Shown here in pieces: positions 11,416 to 22,200 of a stretch of 64,000 bases of DNA (positions are counted from its first letter, which is position 1; each line of letters opens with the position of its first letter). Location: positions 1 through 64,000 of the forward strand of contig VCJN01003261.1 of NCBI GenBank assembly GCA_006384855.1, given 5' to 3'. The DNA is from Tetraselmis striata. Lineage: Eukaryota; Chlorophyta; Chlorodendrophyceae; Chlorodendrales; Chlorodendraceae. The position numbers and the translations under genes are program-made. The notes below the pieces were generated by a model. It worked only from the letters and a program-made list of their open reading frames with translations, did not search any database and was not told the origin of the DNA.

Positions 11416-12978
11416 TTCCAGGCTAGGAAAATTGAGTGCTCGCACAACATAGCGAACAGCTGAACCCTCAGTTTTGCTCAGGGTTTGCTCGCGCGTGATA
11501 CCTCAAAATCTCTACTTGCTGTGCTAGCTCGACTTGCTGTGGTGATGAGCTGGCTATACGATATACCCAGCTCTGATACAAAGTACGGCCGATAATTTGG
11601 GGGCCGGCGAAATGATTCACCAGATGTTTTCCTACACTGGAACTACTCTATAGATATGCCTGCTGCACCATGATCCCCATCTACGCCGCCGAAACATAAT
11701 GGCGCTGTACACATATACGGAGGACATCCCACTGGGCCGACAATGGGCTTTGGGGGCGGTGGGGCGCAGAAGGGCAGAGACGAGCGGTAGAACTGTTCTC
11801 TGACTCACCGTGTGGTCCCATTCGGACTTTTCACGGGGAAACGAGCCAGGTGATAGTGATCAACAATGTCCATGCTTTGCTATCCTCGCCCAATGGTCAC
11901 ATTTCACCTTAACCAGTGAGAACGCTATAGTCGATCTCACGGTGTGTTTTCAGACAGGCTGGAATGCAATGGAACGCCATTGCGTTGTGCATCCATCCGA
12001 CCCCAGAGTCCCTGCGGGCACAGTGCGGCCAGCCGGCAAGCGGCAATTGTCACCTGGCAGACAATGTAGACCCCGGCAGCAGGGCACCGGCAGTGTAGGG
12101 CACCGGCATCCATCACAGCATTCCATCGTCGTATCAACCGCACATGGGGCCGCACTTTCCATCCGGTGATCGCCGGTGTAGAGTAAGCCCAATCCTCCTC
12201 TGGATGAAGATAATGATGTCAAGGATCAACATGCTGCCGTACGTTGCGCGAGGATGATAGTCGCTATACCGCGTCTATCCGGACGCAATCCTAGTGGTGG
12301 TGTGAGTAGGCGCCCCCTTTCGGCTGAAAATAGGTACTCGCACTGCGCGAGCCAGTCCAAGAGTAATGAATAAGACAGAGCGCATACTAATAATAAAGGG
12401 AACAGTTCGCGTGTTCGCGCCGGCGTGAAGCCGCAACGAGGAGGGTTATCCTATAGATGTACATTCACGCAGCGCTGGTGCAAGTGCCTACAATGCACAC
12501 ACATACGCGTGACAATTAAGTGGGTTTGCGCGTTAAAACAGATTGAACCGTCGTTATGCAGGATCGGGTCGGATGCTCCGCGCTATGTTCCTGGTGGATT
12601 GCGGTATGTTTCCAGATGAGTAGATACGTTTCCTGATTCGCGTGGGGCTCAACTACAGTAACACATGGCAAACCCAAGGCGCGGCCATGGCAAGCGCCCG
12701 GAATACAAGCCCTTACAAACCGGGTTTGCATGCTGATTGCCATAGTAATATCCGCGACATCGGCGGTGTACTTTTATTCAGCTTTTGACCTCTGACAGGC
12801 GGGGCAAGTTGTCATCCGCAGTGGTTCCTATCGCCGCGTCGCAACCCGTGCAAGCGCAAAAGGCAGTGGCGTCGCCGTCTCTCTATTTTACAATGACGCC
12901 CCCCCCCCCTCCCCGCCCCCCCCGCCCGCCCCGCCCCCCTGCCCCGCCTTGCTGCCGCGCGCTCCCGTAGCCTAGGCG
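11416..12978. other. Intergenic stretch, no confident gene
   Basis: No domain was recognised. At 12222-11950 (minus) a short frame is unusually Cys-rich (CCDGCRC, CCRGLHCLPGDNC), reminiscent of degraded CPxGxYC-type repeats, but it has no flanking exon support. C runs occur at 12899-12950 next to the 3' end of the SANT gene. Confidence 0.4.
12713..12717 (-). terminator. Candidate TGTAA poly(A) signal of the SANT gene
   Basis: TGTAA on the minus strand lies about 262 nt past the stop codon. TGTAA is the usual polyadenylation signal of Chlamydomonadales. The distance is plausible but a single pentamer is weak evidence. Confidence 0.3.
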
Positions 12979-13963
12979 TTAGTGCATGCCGCCGCCCACC
13001 TGCTGCTGCTGTTGCTGCTGCTGCTGATGCTGCTGATGCTGCGCCGCCGCCATGAGCATGGGGCCCGAGTGCTGCGGCTGCCCGGGCGGCGGCGCATGCA
13101 CAAAGCGCATGTGATGCGGGCCGCCGGGCCCCGCCATCTGCATCATCTGCAGCTGCCCCGGCGCCATCTGCATCATGGGCATGCTCATGTCGCCGCTCAT
13201 GCCGGACACGCAGATGGCCTGCGGCATGCCGCCCAAAGCGATGGGGCCGTTGGGCCCCATCTGCATCACCATGTGCTGCTGTGGCTGCGGCGGCGGCGCC
13301 ATCGGGGGCGCCTGCCCCATCACCTTGGGCAGGAAGCTGTTGGCCAGGTCCAGGTTCATCTTCACCGGCAGCTCCGGCATCTGGCTCATCACGCCCTCCG
13401 ACTGCTTCATGCTGGCCAGGATGCGCAGCGTGTTGTCGCGCATCCGCACCAGCAGCTCCGTGTTCTCGTTCACCTTGAACTGGTGCATGTTGTTGCGGAT
13501 GTTGGTGATGATGTCAAAATTGTTCTGCAGCAGCTGCGCCACCGTGCCGCCCGGGCCGCCGTCCATGGCGCCCTCCGCGCCCCCGGCGGCGCCGCCTGCG
13601 CCCCCCGCCACCGGCCCCGGCTGCACCGCAAAGATGGAGCCGGCGCGCGGCGGGCGCTGCGCCCCCTTGACGCCCTTCTCCGGCTCGCCCTTCTTGAGGC
13701 GCTTGCCGGCCGCGCCGCCCTTGGCGATCCACGTCAGCCGCAGCGCCACGTCGCGCGCGCTCTTACCGGGGAGGCTACCCGCGATGCGCACTGCGCGCTC
13801 CAGCAGCCCGTGCTTGGCCGCCGGCCACTTGGCCATGCCCGCCTCCAGCCCCTTCAACTCCTCCGCGCCCCACTCCGGATTCTGTGGCCGCGGGCCTGCC
13901 GAGGGGCCCGTGTCCACGCGCCCACCGCTACCCGCCGGCTCCGCTTTCACCTGACTCGCCGGC
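12979..13963 (-). CDS. SANT/Myb-like protein of the DUF3755 family, 5' end unresolved
   Basis: This is a probable nuclear DNA-binding or chromatin-associated protein of plants and green algae with no settled biochemical function. The open frame holds a SANT/Myb-like domain near its start: EWGAEELKGLEAGM, then LPGKSARDVALRLTWI. A basic linker follows (GKRLKKGEPEKGVKG). Next is the DUF3755 signature, in part LLQNNFDIITNIRNNM, NENTELLVRMRDN and MSQMPELPVKMNLDLANSFLP. The C-terminal third is Met/Pro/Gly/Gln-rich and ends in a CAG/CTG-coded poly-Q/H stretch before the stop at 12981-12979. A good acceptor (ccccgcag) lies just above 13963, and a second (gtcag) lies 13 nt inside, so at least one upstream exon with the true start is missing from this call. 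The GC-rich antisense strand is also open but is a shadow. Confidence 0.8.
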
Positions 13964-15424
13964 CTGCGGGGGCAGCACGGAGCCACACGTAGCGCATCAG
14001 CGAGTTGCACTCCGCCGTCCCCCCAGTGCTCCCCACCCCATCCCTGTCCGTCCCCACCCTGTCCCCCAATTCAACCCCACGCGACCAAGCACTGCCCTCG
14101 CCGGTGCCAGAGGCAGCCCTGCCAGACATGCCATGGTGCGGCAGCACGCAGGGTGTCGGGTGTGCCGAGCCGACGCGTCTAGCTTTGGCGTTTATTTGTG
14201 GGGCGTGCACCCCCCCCCCCCCCCCCCCCGACCCCGACGCACATCGAATGGCGTCGCGTGGGCCATATCCCCCCCAACACAGACATATCGCCACTGCTCC
14301 GCGGAGAGGCGCGCGCTGCCGTCCCGCCGCAAGGCCACGCATACGCTGCGACAGTCCAGGAGCTGCCTGGCGACGGTGAGCTGAAGGAAGGCGAGAGGTA
14401 CTCGTCTACTCGATTATGCGGCACCGCTCAGGGGTCGTGTGCGCAGCGGCGGGAGGAAGGCGGGCGCTGCGCCGAAACGGATAATGTGTGTATGAGGTTT
14501 TACCGTGTTTTGGCCCTTGTATCTAAATATGGGCAATTTCGGCCGACGGTGGCGCCGCACGTGACTCCGCGTCACCAGTCGCTCGCGACGGGTAGGGTGA
14601 GGGGATCAGGGGGGCAACGCCCGCGAGAGTAGCCGCGCAGCGCCCTAGCGAGCGTAAGTGAGGCGCGTGTACTTGTAGACCGGGACAAGGCATGCCAGGA
14701 GGCAGGGCCGCCTACAGTCATGCTCGCCGCAGTTGTGTCGGCCGCCCGAGGCGGTTCCGGAAAATGTGAATTAGATTGCCGGCGGCGTTGTTATATACTA
14801 GGGAGGTTGTAGTTTCAGCAGTATTGCATCCGGGCCCTGGGTCGCTCACCCGCCATTCGACGCCGCCTTCACGGAGGGCCCCGCAGGTGGCCGGCTCGGC
14901 CCCGTCGTGCCGCCCGCAGAAGGCTCCACTTTCGTTGTCACGCTAGTTGCCTTGGACCCCGTCGCCATGGGGTCCTGCTCCACCGCGCACTGCTGCGCGC
15001 CGCAAGTCGGTGACGGGGCGGGGTGGCAATACTTCCACCTGTATATAGTTCCTCTATATTCAAACCACCTGCCTAGTGCTCAGCGGGACGTTGGAGGAGT
15101 GCAGGGCCAGTGCCAAGCGGCCGCCGAAGCAGGCACGCTGTCCCACGCGGGGTTACGACAGCTGTTCACGCAGGTTTGTTGACAGCCCCTTGCTACTGCC
15201 TGCCGCGAAGCGTCCCGTTGGGTCGGTCTGCGAGCCGCAAAGGCGCTGACACTGCCGCTATGCCGCCAGAGATGATTATGCTCCGGGTACCAGTAGCGAC
15301 TAATGTGCGCGCCAATACTACGACAGAGGTCGCTAGGGGAGTACGCAGTACTGTGCGGCTCGCGGGGACGGAAAACTACTGCGAGCGCGCAAACGCGCGC
15401 AGATGTGGTTACAGAGTACCTTGA
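13964..15424. other. Region upstream of the SANT gene; first exon not located
   Basis: It must contain the first exon and promoter of the minus-strand SANT gene if that gene is intact, but no convincing exon was identified. A C run lies at about 14211-14229. The remaining short frames on both strands are unrecognised. Confidence 0.35.
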
Positions 15425-15870
15425 TGTCCCCCAATAGATTGATTATATGAGTGACACGTCAGCAAATTTACCGTCGTGTACCTTAATTAATAATAACAAC
15501 AATAAACCGTCACGTACCTGTACTATAACCTTCACGTACTATAACTTTCACGTACCATAGCTTTCTTTCACGTATCATAAGATCATAACGTACTCTCACA
15601 TACCCTAACGTGCTGGATGAACGTAAAAATCCCCCAGACAAAGTCTACATTATTTATGCTTATTCGACATCTGATGCTCGTCTTTATACTCGTCCTGGCG
15701 CGTCTCCACGTCCTGGCGCGAATCCACGGTACTGGCCCGCGCTTGTTGACTAGAACAGAGCGTCGCCTACCCAGGGCTTTCCGCAACTGGATCGCTGCCT
15801 AGACGGCCGTCGTAGAGACGCTGCAAGGGTTTCACTGGTGCCAGTCCTGTGTCCCGCGGGCCAAAAAAAA
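15425..15870 (+). mobile_element. Short internally deleted copy of the LINE-like family
   Basis: It keeps the 5' block (agattgatta, gtgacacgtcagcaaa, then repeated cacgtac motifs, then atcccccagaca) and the 3' block (gagcgtcgcctacccagggc to ctggtgccagtcctg, then an A-rich tail at about 15862-15880). The ~1 kb found between these blocks at 6787-8063 is missing. Having both ends but no interior is unusual for LINEs, which normally lose the 5' end. Confidence 0.6.
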
Positions 15871-16060
15871 CAAAAAACCGGAGCGTCGCCTACGGGTACC
15901 TGTGGCGTTCCGTGAGTCCGTGACTGGATCGCTGGCTATGTAAGAGACGCTCTGCAGTAAACTTTTCGATATTTTTTTTCGAGTTTTCGACATATTGCCA
16001 GTCTTGTCCCAGGGGCGGAAAAAAACGGGTCCGCGCGGTCGTTGTCACGTGCCGAATTAT
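15871..16060 (+). mobile_element. Second, diverged LINE tail
   Basis: Immediately after the preceding A-rich tail the start of the 3' block recurs (ggagcgtcgcctac, ctggatcgctgg, gagacgct). The end block (ttgccagtcttgtcccaggggcgg plus A-run) recurs at about 15989-16025. It looks like a diverged tandem or nested tail of the same family. Confidence 0.5.
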
Positions 16061-16102
16061 CATCGAAATTCAATATCCGGTAGACTGTACGACATGTAAT
16101 TA

Positions 16103-16390
16103 AGTTAAGGTTACTTTAAAAGTAAAAGTAACGTAAAGTTCGCCCCGGGACATCGGCCGAAGCCGCCCCACCACTCGACCTCTTGCGCCAACTGCAGGCG
16201 TAGGCAGGTCTGGCATAGCCCGTAGACCATTGCCTCATTCGAACCCCAAAGGGCTAATACGCATCAACCGGGTAAACCCATGACACGCCGGGACGATGTC
16301 ATTGCCGAACTACATCGATCAGGAATCAATCCCGGGACCTCTCGCGTACGAGACAACCGCTCAACCGAGCGGACGAGGGATGTACCTTAT
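16103..16390 (-). mobile_element. tRNA-derived SINE, copy 2 (start of unit 1)
   Basis: This is the reverse complement of the element at 11165-11415. The B box (as ggaatcaatcc) lies at 16322-16332 and the A-box region (as ccgctcaaccgagcgg) at 16357-16372. The body contains the gaaccccaaagggctaat and gacatcggccgaagcc blocks. The tail lies at the left edge of the duplicated unit. Confidence 0.75.
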
Positions 16391-16399
16391 AATTCAATT

Positions 16400-18930
16400 A
16401 AGCTTATTATTTTCATGATAAAGGTTTTTAAGGGTTATTGTAGGAACTGGAATGCTTCATTATGATACACAATAGGATGAGCCAACGATCCCTTCGGGGG
16501 GGGGGGGGGGGGTGGGGGGGCGGGACAAGTCCATCACGAGGCAAGATGTTGGCCCGCCCGAGAGGCAAGGAGGCCGTTGTTGAAACAACCACTACCCCAG
16601 TACCTAGCCAATTACATGGTCACTGAAAGTCAAAATGTTTCCAGAGTAGTACCTACTGGGCAAGGACCCTGCCCACAAGGATGGTTGGCGCTTGGTAGAG
16701 AGAAAGAGCACGGCGATGCAAACCACGGAAGCGCGGCCCGCACCGCTTCCAAAAAGAGTTCTCAAGAGGAGGGTTAGAGCTACCCACTGCCCCCATGATC
16801 ATCGGCTGAGAGCAATAAGCAACGTGATAGCATGATGGGGGAATGACCTTGTTGCGGGCGGGGAGGCATGTTAGAGGCCGCCCTCAAAACAGTTGGCCAC
16901 GAAAATTCTACGGCCCCCCTCTTGGCAAACGTTGGTGGGCAAAAAGGGCGTCTCGTGCACTCACCCAGCGGTGGTGGAGGACTGCCCCCCCCCCCCCCCC
17001 CCAACCTCCCGCATAGGTGGGGGGCCTTCATTGCCGAATGGCCCAACCGCGCGGACATGCTGCCATGATCTCTTGCGCAGGCAGCCGCCCCGGCGACTAG
17101 AGAGGCGGTGCCCGGCCCCGCAGGGGCGGGAGGCGGCATGGCCGCAGCGGAATAGAAGCCCTCCGGAGGGTCCATAGGAGGAGGAAGGGGTGCGTCGGTC
17201 ATGTTGGACGACGAGGGTGGCTACCTTCCCGGTGAGTGCTTAATGTTATTATGTAGGCCATGCCCGGCAGCTGAATGGCGGAGCGACCTCGGGCCGGTCC
17301 ATGATGAAATTACTGCAACTCCACAGGCGCGGGCGCCGGCGCGCGAACCCCACATACTGCCGGCAATACACGTACACAGTGCATCCGGAAATTAATAGCG
17401 TAAGACCGGCACTTCCGGCCGGAATTGGAGCTGATAGTACGCGATAATACCCGTCCAACCGGTAGATAGCGGCGCGGCGGCGCCAAAAACTACCAAACTC
17501 GTACCAGTGCAACCGACGAGAGCGGGAGACGAGGCAGCGGTAAGAAAAAATCAATGCAACCGGCGTTACGCCTATAACCGAGGGTATTGCAGGCACAACT
17601 TCGTACGACCGGTAGAGGGTATATGCCGCCGGTTGTACGGCCAATTTAAGGCTAATAAGAGCTCGAGAAGTCGAGGCCAAAGGAAACCCCATGCGGGGCG
17701 TCCCGAGCGGCAGGAAGATAGCGAAGGCGGTAGAAGATCCGCCGCATGGTAGGCGGCGGGAGAGAGCCGCATCAACCAGCCGTCGATAGGCCACCGAAGA
17801 AACAATAAGCCCGGTGGATAAGGAATGGCCAATCATGCGCCAGGAAAGACGGTTGCGGGGCGCCAAGCATCGAGGCGCAATGGGACAGCAACCGATGTGT
17901 GTGAGGTTGACCATGGCAAGGAGCACTATGCGGCCCAAAAATAAAGGGTGTGTGCAGGCAAGCCACATTTTACACTTTCTCTCACCTGCTAGTGGTGGTA
18001 CGTACCGACGCTCGCACACGGGCGCCGATCAACAAATCGCATGTACTATATAAAACAGCCTCGTCGCAAACGAGCACATGAATAAAGTACAGTCTGACCG
18101 CCCGATTTAGCAGCCGCTGCCACCAGAGGCCACCAGTAACTCTTGCCATGCCCTCCGGCGGCCACTTGCAGCCAGTCCTCCCGCCAATAGCATGCGGACA
18201 AGGCCCATTCCATACCCTCCGCAGAGGACATGGATAAGAGGAAGGAGGTGTCGTAGGCGGAGCAAGATTCATAGTTGCAGAGCGCTGACCGCGTTGCGAC
18301 GGATCCGGCAGGAAATCACCTAATGGGCGGCGCGGTCGACGCGCCCGCCGCCCGACACCTCACCGCACACACCCACATCACCGTGGCCACATGCCAACCA
18401 CACACCAATCACGTACCACTTGGTGAGGACATGGAGGAGGACGCAGGACTCGGCGGACCGCACCGTGCCGGTTGATCCCGCCCAGATCACTCCTCGCCGG
18501 TCCACAAGGATACGGGCGGACGAACTAGGTCCCCACCCGCCGCCGGCCCGAAAGCCGCAGCGCTCACATGCATCGGCAAGCGCGAATTCAAAACCGATTC
18601 ACAACGCAATGCCACCAGAGTTGCCCAACCTACGGTTGTTGCGGCAGCACCCTACGATCCACTAGCCTCCCATCATGTCTCGTAATTACATTGTAATGGC
18701 CCGTAATCGCGATTTTCCCACGGAATGGGCTTGTAATCGCTGTATATACCGTGTAATCGCCACTTTTCTGCTAGGCTCGGTAGTCGCAATGAAGTCCCCG
18801 GCGGACCCGCCGCCTTCCGTAATTTCTACCAGTACCATGTCGTGCCGTCCCCAGAGTACATTGGGCCCTCATCGCGCCTCACGTGGTTACCCGTAATCTT
18901 TGGGACTTCCGCGGCCATGGTGTACTTTTA
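16400..18930. other. Non-coding part of unit 1
   Basis: It contains G runs at 16498-16520, a C run at 16985-17002 and no recognisable protein domain. Frames open here are also open in unit 2 (38534-40860), but differences fall freely at all codon positions and include frame-breaking indels, so no gene is called. Confidence 0.5.
18681..18760 (+). repeat. Iterated GTAAT / GTAATCGC motifs
   Basis: GTAATCGC occurs at 18703-18710, 18733-18740 and 18753-18760, with related GTAAT motifs just upstream (18682, 18693). The cluster is preserved in unit 2 near 40616-40693. Short spaced repeats can be protein-binding sites or decayed microsatellite; function is unknown. Confidence 0.4.
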
Positions 18931-18931
18931 C

Positions 18932-19182
18932 TCGTTGTTAAGTACTTAACTGAGTTTAGTCAGACGACGGACCGAGTTGTGCGGTCGAACGACTACCACC
19001 TGGAAAATATAGCACAGTAGCCAGTCATCGGCTCTGTCTAGAATCTTCCAGGATGGGACAGTGAGCAGCGGACTCGCGACCGCACCAGCTCCCGACCTGT
19101 TTCCCTGCCTGCCTGCAGCTACTACTTAGCCAACTGTCTAGACCATAGCGCTCATCCCTTTTGCTGTTGCGCTTCACGCACC
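18932..19182 (+). repeat. Terminal block A1 of the split direct repeats
   Basis: 251 bp, essentially identical to 22228-22478. It begins tcgttgttaagtacttaac and ends cttcacgcacc. Near-identity of A1 and A2 suggests recent insertion. Confidence 0.85.
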
Positions 19183-19284
19183 AGCAATCGCGCGGCACCT
19201 GTGCCGCGAGGGGAAGCGATCCTTGTCGATATTATCCGCCTGCGCTAGCACGACGCCCTGCGCACGGCATTGTCAGGGCTCAGT

Positions 19285-19827
19285 ATGCCTGACAACTCCG
19301 GTGACGCCCCTAGTGGCCTAGCCGAAGACCGCATCGCCGCGCTGGAGGCCGGTTTCGCGGGGCTTACGGAGCTTCTGGAAGCCCTACGAAGTGACCTTCA
19401 GCGGCCTAGTGGTTCTACTCCTACCGAGCCCCGCGCGCCCGCTAGTAGCGCTGCCGCGGCGAGCTCCCAGCACGACGCACCGGCTCGCGCAGAGCAGGTT
19501 TCCGTGCCCCAGCCCCAGCGCGGTGGCCCTAGTGCCGCTGCCCCTTCCTTAGTCTGGGAGGAGTGGGCTCATTTAATTGGCCCCGGCTTTTCCGTCCAGC
19601 CCAGTCCCGGCCTCTCTCCGATTCCCCAACTGTACGACATCTCATCTGACGAGACGCACCGCCAGCTCATCGCGCGTCGGCACTGGGCCACTTTGGATCA
19701 GTACCGCTCTCTATACTGCTTTGGCTTCTACGATGCGATCCCTTTTGCTGTTGCTTGCGCAACAGACAATCGCACGGTGCTCTGCGCCGTGAGGGACCGT
19801 GTGCTCGGCATCATCGGTGCACGTTAA
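19285..19827 (+). CDS. Gag-like protein of the tyrosine-recombinase element
   Basis: 180 aa from the first ATG. The N-terminal part (EDRIAALEAGFAGLTELLEA) is heptad-like and probably forms a coiled coil. A Pro/Ala/Ser-rich linker follows, then a more conserved-looking block with LVWEEWAHLIGPGF, DETHRQLIARRHW and DQYRSLYCFGFYDA. Position at the 5' side of the element and this architecture fit the structural (gag) protein of DIRS/PAT elements. No zinc knuckle is visible. The C-terminus may be truncated, because the 3' end contains a 15-bp motif that recurs at three other places in the element. Confidence 0.5.
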   Translation: MPDNSGDAPSGLAEDRIAALEAGFAGLTELLEALRSDLQRPSGSTPTEPRAPASSAAAASSQHDAPARAEQVSVPQPQRGGPSAAAPSLVWEEWAHLIGPGFSVQPSPGLSPIPQLYDISSDETHRQLIARRHWATLDQYRSLYCFGFYDAIPFAVACATDNRTVLCAVRDRVLGIIGAR

Positions 19828-21014
19828 ACCTCCGCAGCGATGGCGTTCCGCTGCTAGGTTGTTCATGGGCCGCCCAATCGCGCAGAGCGGGCGTGCCAGC
19901 CGCGCCAGCCCGTATGGCGTGGCACGCCGGCGCTTTTCCCATCGCGCGCCGGCCCCGCGTTGCTCGCCCGCCAGCGTGACGTCCGACACTCCTGTGGTAT
20001 CAGCCGTCCATGGTGCTTGCAGCCCGGATCCCTCCGACCTCTGCTTGCCTTCGGCGTGGCGGGAGTCCGTCACCCTTGCGCGAGACGACACCCGAGTTGT
20101 TACCCTGCTGACATCCCGGCGCGTCGTGCGCTGATCTGCCGGGTTTTTACTACTGCTTCCGACGTGTGGCGCCGCCGGAGCTTTCGTCTAAAACTACTGG
20201 CCACCTTATCGCGCGCGACGTGTCACTGGAGCGCTACTCGAGCGCCTCGTGGTGGAAACGTTGGAGAGGGGGCCGAATCGCATCTTCTTGCGCGTGTCGT
20301 CGCGACACTACGGTCCCTGCGTGAGCCTGGCGTCCCGCGTTCGCCTGCACGATCGGCTCCGCGGCGCTTCCGATGCGTCGCGCGAGCCGTGCTCGTTGTT
20401 CGGCAAGTGGAGCGTCCGCAGCTTGCGCACAAGCGATGGACGGGGAGCGTGGAGACAGCCGCCGCTCGTGTGGCCGGCCCGCGCATCCGTCGGTGTGTTG
20501 TTTGTTCTCAAACACCGGCCTAGCGGGCACGTGGGAAGCGCGCGCCGCCAGGCCGCTGTGGCCTTCGGCTTCCTTGGCAAAACTGGCTGTGCCTCCCTCT
20601 GCCCAGTGCCTACCTGCCTGCTCATGGAAGTAGTTTAATCGTTGTTAAGTATTAACTGAGGTTAGAAAACGACAACGGAGTGATGCCCCAATCCTATAGC
20701 GGTGCCAGCCCTAGTCGGCCGTGTGCAATCGGCGCCACGATGCTCCGGAAATTTCCGGAATCTTCCTGCGCCGATTTGTACGTCGGCCGCCGGCATCCCC
20801 GGCACCGGAGGGCTGGTGGCAGCAGCTCTAGACCCTTCAACAGCACTGGCTATTTAGGCGGGACACGGACTCGGCACAGTCCATCCCTTTTGCTGTTGCT
20901 TGCGGGCGTCGGGCCGCCGCCCTGGAGCGTGATGCTCTTCCGCCTTCCCTTCCGTCCTTCTTCTACCGGTCGCGACGCGCCGGTTACGGGGCGTTAAGTG
21001 CTGCGGCTGCTACC
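19828..21014 (+). other. Interior of the element without RT or RNase H
   Basis: Several GC-rich frames are open on both strands, but none contains a YxDD box, an RNase H DxE/DN pattern or a methyltransferase motif. A partial copy of the start of block A (aatcgttgttaagtattaac) lies at about 20637-20656, and a copy of cccttttgctgttgc at 20885-20899. The stretch looks like a rearranged join left after loss of the polymerase region. Confidence 0.5.
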
Positions 21015-22163
21015 TTGGACGTTTCCGCGGACGCTTTTCAGATCTCCCGTACAGATGCTCACAGCAGACAACACCCGGCTGTGCGGTACGGGTTGAAATC
21101 GAACGTACCGTCTGCACCATGGGCAGCGATTATGCGACCTGGGCTACTGCGGTTACTCGGCGACGACGAGGTTGGGCGCCGTGCCGCGGATTTCTTGATG
21201 TCTTCGCGCGCGGAACGTACCGTGCAGTCTTACGGATCTGAATTCAACCTATTCTGCGAGTTCTGCGCGCAAAATGGGAGACTGCCGGACACGGCGGATC
21301 CGCCGCTCATCGTTCGGTACATCTCTTGGGTTGCGGCACGTGGCCGCAACAAGGCTGGTGCCTTTGGACCCTACCTTTCAGCGATCAACGCCTTTTTCAC
21401 CGATAATTTCAAGGAGCCGCCGGCGCTTGGGCCTTTCGTCAACCAGGCGATGCGCGGTTGGGAGCTGGCTCAGCAGGTGCTGGACGCCCCGGACTACCGG
21501 GTGCCTCTGCCTGCGGACGACGCCCTCGCCTGTGTTCGGCGTGCGCTGCAGCTGGTTTCTCACAGGTCCATCGCGTGCGACCTGCCCACATTCCGTGCCC
21601 TGCTCGTTACCGCGGTCAATTTCCCTTTTTGTCACCGCGCGGGTACCAGTACGGGGTGCGGCGTGCGCGATTTGGCGGTTGATTCCCGCAGCATTACGCT
21701 GTACCGTCGAGTACTTAAGGGCAAGCCTTCCGGGGCGCCTCGTCCGGTGCTGCAAATTTCCCGCGAGGCGCACCCCGAAATCGCGGAGCTTTTGGAGTTC
21801 TTCGTCAGCTGCCGCGATCACGTGCTGCCCGGTGCTACTCGGTTTTGGCAGCTCCCTGATGATGATCCCGGCACGTGGACCGCTGCTACTGTCTCCGAAT
21901 GGGTAACTGCCGCTGCCTTGGCAGTTGACGCTACCCCGCCTGCTGGTTTCTGCTGGTCGTCGCACAGCCTTCGCAGTGGCGGGGCGTCCGCGGCCTCGGC
22001 CACGGGCGTCCCTATGCCTACGATTCGCTGGCTTGGCGGCTGGAAAGTGGGCAGCGGCGTGGTCCTCAAATACATCGTGCCAGGCATCCTGGACTCCGCT
22101 GGGGCCCGCTACTTCTTCGGCTCCCTGGCACCGCAGCGTTCCGCTGCTAATCTTTCACAGTGA
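21015..22163 (+). CDS. Tyrosine recombinase (integrase) of the DIRS/PAT type
   Basis: It catalyses cut-and-join integration of a circular element intermediate. The frame is 382 codons; it opens with TTG and the first ATG is codon 40 (21132), so the exact start is unsettled. An N-terminal SAM-like core-binding region is visible (TVQSYGSEFNLFCEFC, then LIVRYISWVA). The catalytic half shows candidate Arg208 in FCHRAG, Lys235 in LKGKPSG, His317 and Arg320 in HSLRSGG, Trp343 in GGWK and the nucleophile Tyr353 in LKYI. All these positions are filled and the frame is intact to the stop at 22161-22163. The downstream split repeats are its expected substrates. This is the best preserved transposon protein in the window. 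Confidence 0.85.
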   Translation: MDVSADAFQISRTDAHSRQHPAVRYGLKSNVPSAPWAAIMRPGLLRLLGDDEVGRRAADFLMSSRAERTVQSYGSEFNLFCEFCAQNGRLPDTADPPLIVRYISWVAARGRNKAGAFGPYLSAINAFFTDNFKEPPALGPFVNQAMRGWELAQQVLDAPDYRVPLPADDALACVRRALQLVSHRSIACDLPTFRALLVTAVNFPFCHRAGTSTGCGVRDLAVDSRSITLYRRVLKGKPSGAPRPVLQISREAHPEIAELLEFFVSCRDHVLPGATRFWQLPDDDPGTWTAATVSEWVTAAALAVDATPPAGFCWSSHSLRSGGASAASATGVPMPTIRWLGGWKVGSGVVLKYIVPGILDSAGARYFFGSLAPQRSAANLSQ

Positions 22164-22200
22164 CTGGTTTCACCGGTAACTGTGGCCTTCCGGTTTTGCC

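Noticed and set aside
12982-13992. Long plus-strand His/Leu/Arg-rich frames
   Set aside because: These are antisense shadows of the GC-rich SANT/DUF3755 exon, which has recognisable domains on the minus strand.
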